64,000 nucleotides of DNA. Origin: Nematostella vectensis (taxonomy: Eukaryota; Cnidaria; Anthozoa; Actiniaria; Edwardsiidae). How positions within the stretch are numbered: the first letter of the stretch is position 1; every line of letters starts with the position of its first letter. Shown here piece by piece: positions 60,936 through 64,000 of this stretch. The position numbers and the translations under genes were made by a program. The notes under the pieces are model-generated. The model worked only from the letters and a program-made list of their open reading frames with translations, searched no databases and was not told where the DNA came from. The DNA is taken from contig NC_064043.1 in NCBI RefSeq assembly GCF_932526225.1, positions 11,017,821 to 11,081,820 on the forward strand, given 5' to 3'.

Positions 60936-61248
60936 TCGGAGTCCTGTCAATACGAGAGCAGAATTACCATGACGTCATAAACTCAACTTGAATGTGGCAC
61001 TTTAAAGTTCACGGCCGAAGAGAGATTATTCGTAAAACTCAAAAACAGTCAAAATCATGCTGAAATACCAACACTTTCCCGAATATTCCTTATTATTAAC
61101 ACTCTTTTGTACTTAAAAGTTATCGTAGTTTGTCGTACGGCTTTACTTTTAGCATGTTTTCTCCCGGCGGTTTACAGAGAGGACCGCACTCAATGAAGTC
61201 TAGTTGTGAATGGCGAATAGCTTGCGAAAAAGGAGGCTGAGCTATCCC

Positions 61249-61256
61249 TTTTATAG
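61249..61256 (-). promoter_or_regulatory. TATA box of the TSP1-Vps62 gene
   Basis: TATAAAAG on the minus strand (within CGCGCTATAAAAGGG) lies about 315 bp upstream of the start codon at 60935, which predicts transcription starting near 61220 and a 5' UTR of about 285 bases. No other gene in this window has so good a TATA match. Confidence 0.6.
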
Positions 61257-61360
61257 CGCGCGTTCTTGTTTAACTATAATATATGCTGGTATTGACTGCC
61301 GGAATTAGTCAGGGCAAATCTCGTCTGACCGTCAGCTATAAATCATATAATTGATCACTT

Positions 61361-64000
61361 TTATACGAACGAAGTATCATCATATGTCTTCAGTTGATGC
61401 CTATTCGCTTATCATTATCATTCTAACGAGAGACAATCCCGAGGCTGACGTAATGAGTACCCAGTTCTCGCCAATTGTTAATTTAACTTTGTCAAATCTG
61501 TCAAATATAACTTCTTTACCATAATTAATAAGGCACAATCGAGCGGAAAGTTTATTGTCTCTTCCAAAGATGCAGATTAATCCAAAAAATCGAAACCCCA
61601 AAAATGAAAATGTTTCGAGTTATGGTGAAGTTCGAGAATCCGTTTTAGCAGGATTTTCAAAAGTTATCGTAAATTTTCTCTTTGTTTTTGGGGTCCAGTT
61701 TTCGGAATGTTGGGTTTAATTAGACAATACAATTTTACTACCATACAAACTCGCAAAAGCCAGCAACCATTTCAAAAACAACATCTCCAGATTAGAAGGA
61801 GGCCGCCAGTTTTTTTTTTTTTTTTTTCATTCCCAGTGATTTGAGTGAATAGTGGAACTAATAGACATTATACAAACAATTCAAAATGAGCCACTATTTA
61901 AAAGTACCCAAATACTTTCCACTAGTCTAGTATTATCACTTAAAGACGTGTGCAACACTTCTCACAGTAAGTGACCATTCCGACTAACCTCAAGAAACGA
62001 TTAATGTTGTTGAAGTCTATGTTTGTTTTGCTGTTTGCCCTTTCCTCGTCTAACCTCAAAAGGTTGCATCTATTTATGATTATTGCGTGACCGAACATAA
62101 CGAAAAACAAAAAATGATGATAGGCGTCATTGCGCTTTATATGACGCACTAGGCTTTAAATTAGCGTCGATAAAGGTAGTGAGCATTCTGAAATATGATG
62201 ACCAGTCGTGTATGCTACTTCTAAATAAATCATTTGCTGTTGAAGATATTATTGAAACCCGGCTTGAAAAAGAAATAGGATATAATGAAGATCATATTGA
62301 TGGCTGCCACATTAAAAGGAGGGGGCGTTGCCCTCTTTGTAAGATCAAGGCCCATTGAACGTAGAAATGACTGAAATTTCTTAGTCAAAATCTAAACCCC
62401 TATTAGTTTCAACCTGGTTTTGGCCGCATCCATACGCAGAGCAGTTAAAAAATATGAATCGTATCTGGAAAAATAGATGAAGAGTCCAAGGAGAGTATAT
62501 AACATCCCACTAAGTGGTTGAAATCATTGAATAGTATCAGTATGCATAAATAATTCAAACGCCTACGGGGATCACACCAACATTTCACACACTTATTGAT
62601 CAATTTATACGAACGAAGTATCATCATATGTCTTCAGTTGATGCCTATTCGCTTATCATTATCATTCTAACGAGAGACAATCGCGAGGCTGACGTAACGA
62701 GTACCCAGTTCTCGCCAATTGTTAATTTAACTTTGTCAAATCTGTCAAATATAACTTCTTGACCATAATTAATAAGACACAATCGAGCGGAAAGTTTATT
62801 GTCTCTTCCAAAGATGCAAATTAATCCAAAAATTTGAAACACTAAAAATGAAAATGTTTCGAGTTAGTGTGAAGTTCGAAGATCCGTTTTAGCAGGATTT
62901 TCAAAAGTTATCGTGAATTTTGCGTTGTTTTTGGGGTCCAGTTATCGGAATGTTGGGTTTAATAAGACAATACAATTTTACTACCATACAAACTCGCAAA
63001 AGCCAGCAACCATTTCAAAAACAACATCTCCAGATTAGAAGGAGGCCGCCAGTTTTTTTTTCATTCCCAGTGATTTGAGTGAATAATGGAACAAATAGAC
63101 ATTATACAAACAATTCAAAATGAGCCACTATTTAAAAGTACCCAAATACTTTCCACTAGTCTACTATTATCACTTAAAGACGTGTGCAACACTACTCACA
63201 GTGACCATTCCGACTAACCTCAAGAAACGATTAATGCTGTTGAAGTCTATGTTTGTTTTGCTGTTTGCCCTCTCTTCGTCTAACCTCAAAAGGTTGCATC
63301 TATTTATGATTATTGCATGACCGAACATAACGACAAACAAAAAATGATGATAGGCGTCATTGCGCTTTATATGACGCACTAGGCTTTAAATTAGCGGCGA
63401 TAAAGGTAGTCAACATTCTGAAATATGATGGCCAGTCGTGTATGCTACTTCTAAATAAATCATTTGCTGTTGAAGCTATTATTGAAACCCGGCTTGATAA
63501 AGAAATAGGATATAATGAAGATCATATTGATGGCTACCACATTAAAAGGAGGGGGCGTTGCCCTCTTTGTAAGATCAAGGCCCCATGGACGTAGAAATGA
63601 CTGAAATTTCTTAGTCAAAATCTAAACCCCTATTAGTTTCAACCTGGTTTTGGCCGCATCCAAACGCAGAGCAGTTAAAAAAAATGAATCGTTTCTGGAA
63701 AAATAGATGAAGAGTCCAAGGAGAGTATATAACATCCCACTAAGATGGACTCGAACACTAAATGATTGAAATCATTGAATAGTGTCAGTATGCATAAATA
63801 ATTCAAACGCCTAAGTGTAAGTGACCATTCCGACTAACCTCAAGAAACGATTAATGTTGTTGAAGTCTATGTTTGTTTTGCTGTTTGCCCTCTCCTCGTC
63901 TAACATCAAAAGGTTGCATCTATTTATGATTATTGCGTGACCGAACATAACGACAAACAAAAAAATGATGATAGGCGTCATTGCGCTTTATATGACGCAC
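61361..64000. repeat. 1,244-bp tandem duplication plus a third partial copy
   Basis: TTATACGAACGAAGTATCAT at 61361 recurs at 62605. The two copies are about 95% alike by eye (T-run length, small indels, an extra about 20 bp near 63745 in copy 2). At about 63812 the sequence jumps to the part of the unit that begins GTAAGTGACCATTCC (copy 1 at about 61967) and continues past the window edge, so the third copy lacks its first about 600 bp. Short conserved open frames in each copy differ mainly by amino-acid changes, which argues against selection for protein. Confidence 0.9.

Noticed and set aside
61401-63379. Pairs of similar 65-69 codon minus-strand frames in each tandem copy
   Set aside because: Similarity only reflects the DNA duplication; differences between copies are mostly amino-acid changing and no splice or domain support exists.

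Overview
The window looks like nuclear DNA of an early-branching animal, most likely an anthozoan cnidarian such as a sea anemone. The genes are intron-rich and resemble vertebrate orthologs closely. The introns use ordinary GT-AG sites, and the DNA is AT-rich and full of short inverted-repeat transposons (MITEs) and minisatellites. Species identity is inference from gene content and repeat style, not proof.

Layout: (1) 581-9300, + strand: the 3' half (10 exons, 589 residues) of a copper-transporting P1B-type ATPase of the ATP7A/ATP7B family; the gene begins left of the window. (2) 13864-25957, - strand: a complete 18-exon gene for Inturned (INTU), 901 residues, a CPLANE ciliogenesis and planar-polarity effector. 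(3) 32155-43688, + strand: a complete 15-exon gene for PIBF1/CEP90, 769 residues, a centriolar-satellite and distal-centriole coiled-coil protein. (4) 51401-51538, - strand: a likely first coding exon of a small secreted protein, remainder not identified. (5) 57404-60935, - strand: a complete 3-exon gene for a 369-residue secreted protein joining a thrombospondin type-1-like module to a Vps62 (DUF946-type) domain, with a TATA box upstream. (6) 61361-64000: a 1.24 kb tandem duplication with a third partial copy. Exon chains for genes 2, 3 and 5 were checked for reading phase at every junction and close without a break.

Functionally, INTU and PIBF1 are head-to-head neighbours 6.2 kb apart and both act at the ciliary base; the ATPase loads copper into the secretory pathway and exports it. 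The space between genes carries no further gene I can recognise, but holds at least a dozen MITE or foldback elements, one tRNA-derived SINE and several minisatellites.

The most unusual signal is that minisatellites repeatedly start on exon edges. In five introns of the ATPase and PIBF1 genes the repeat unit contains the splice site itself plus neighbouring coding bases, giving up to 17 tandem copies of one 5' splice site. In the Vps62 gene the unit contains the stop codon. In INTU three arrays abut a donor site or the stop codon.
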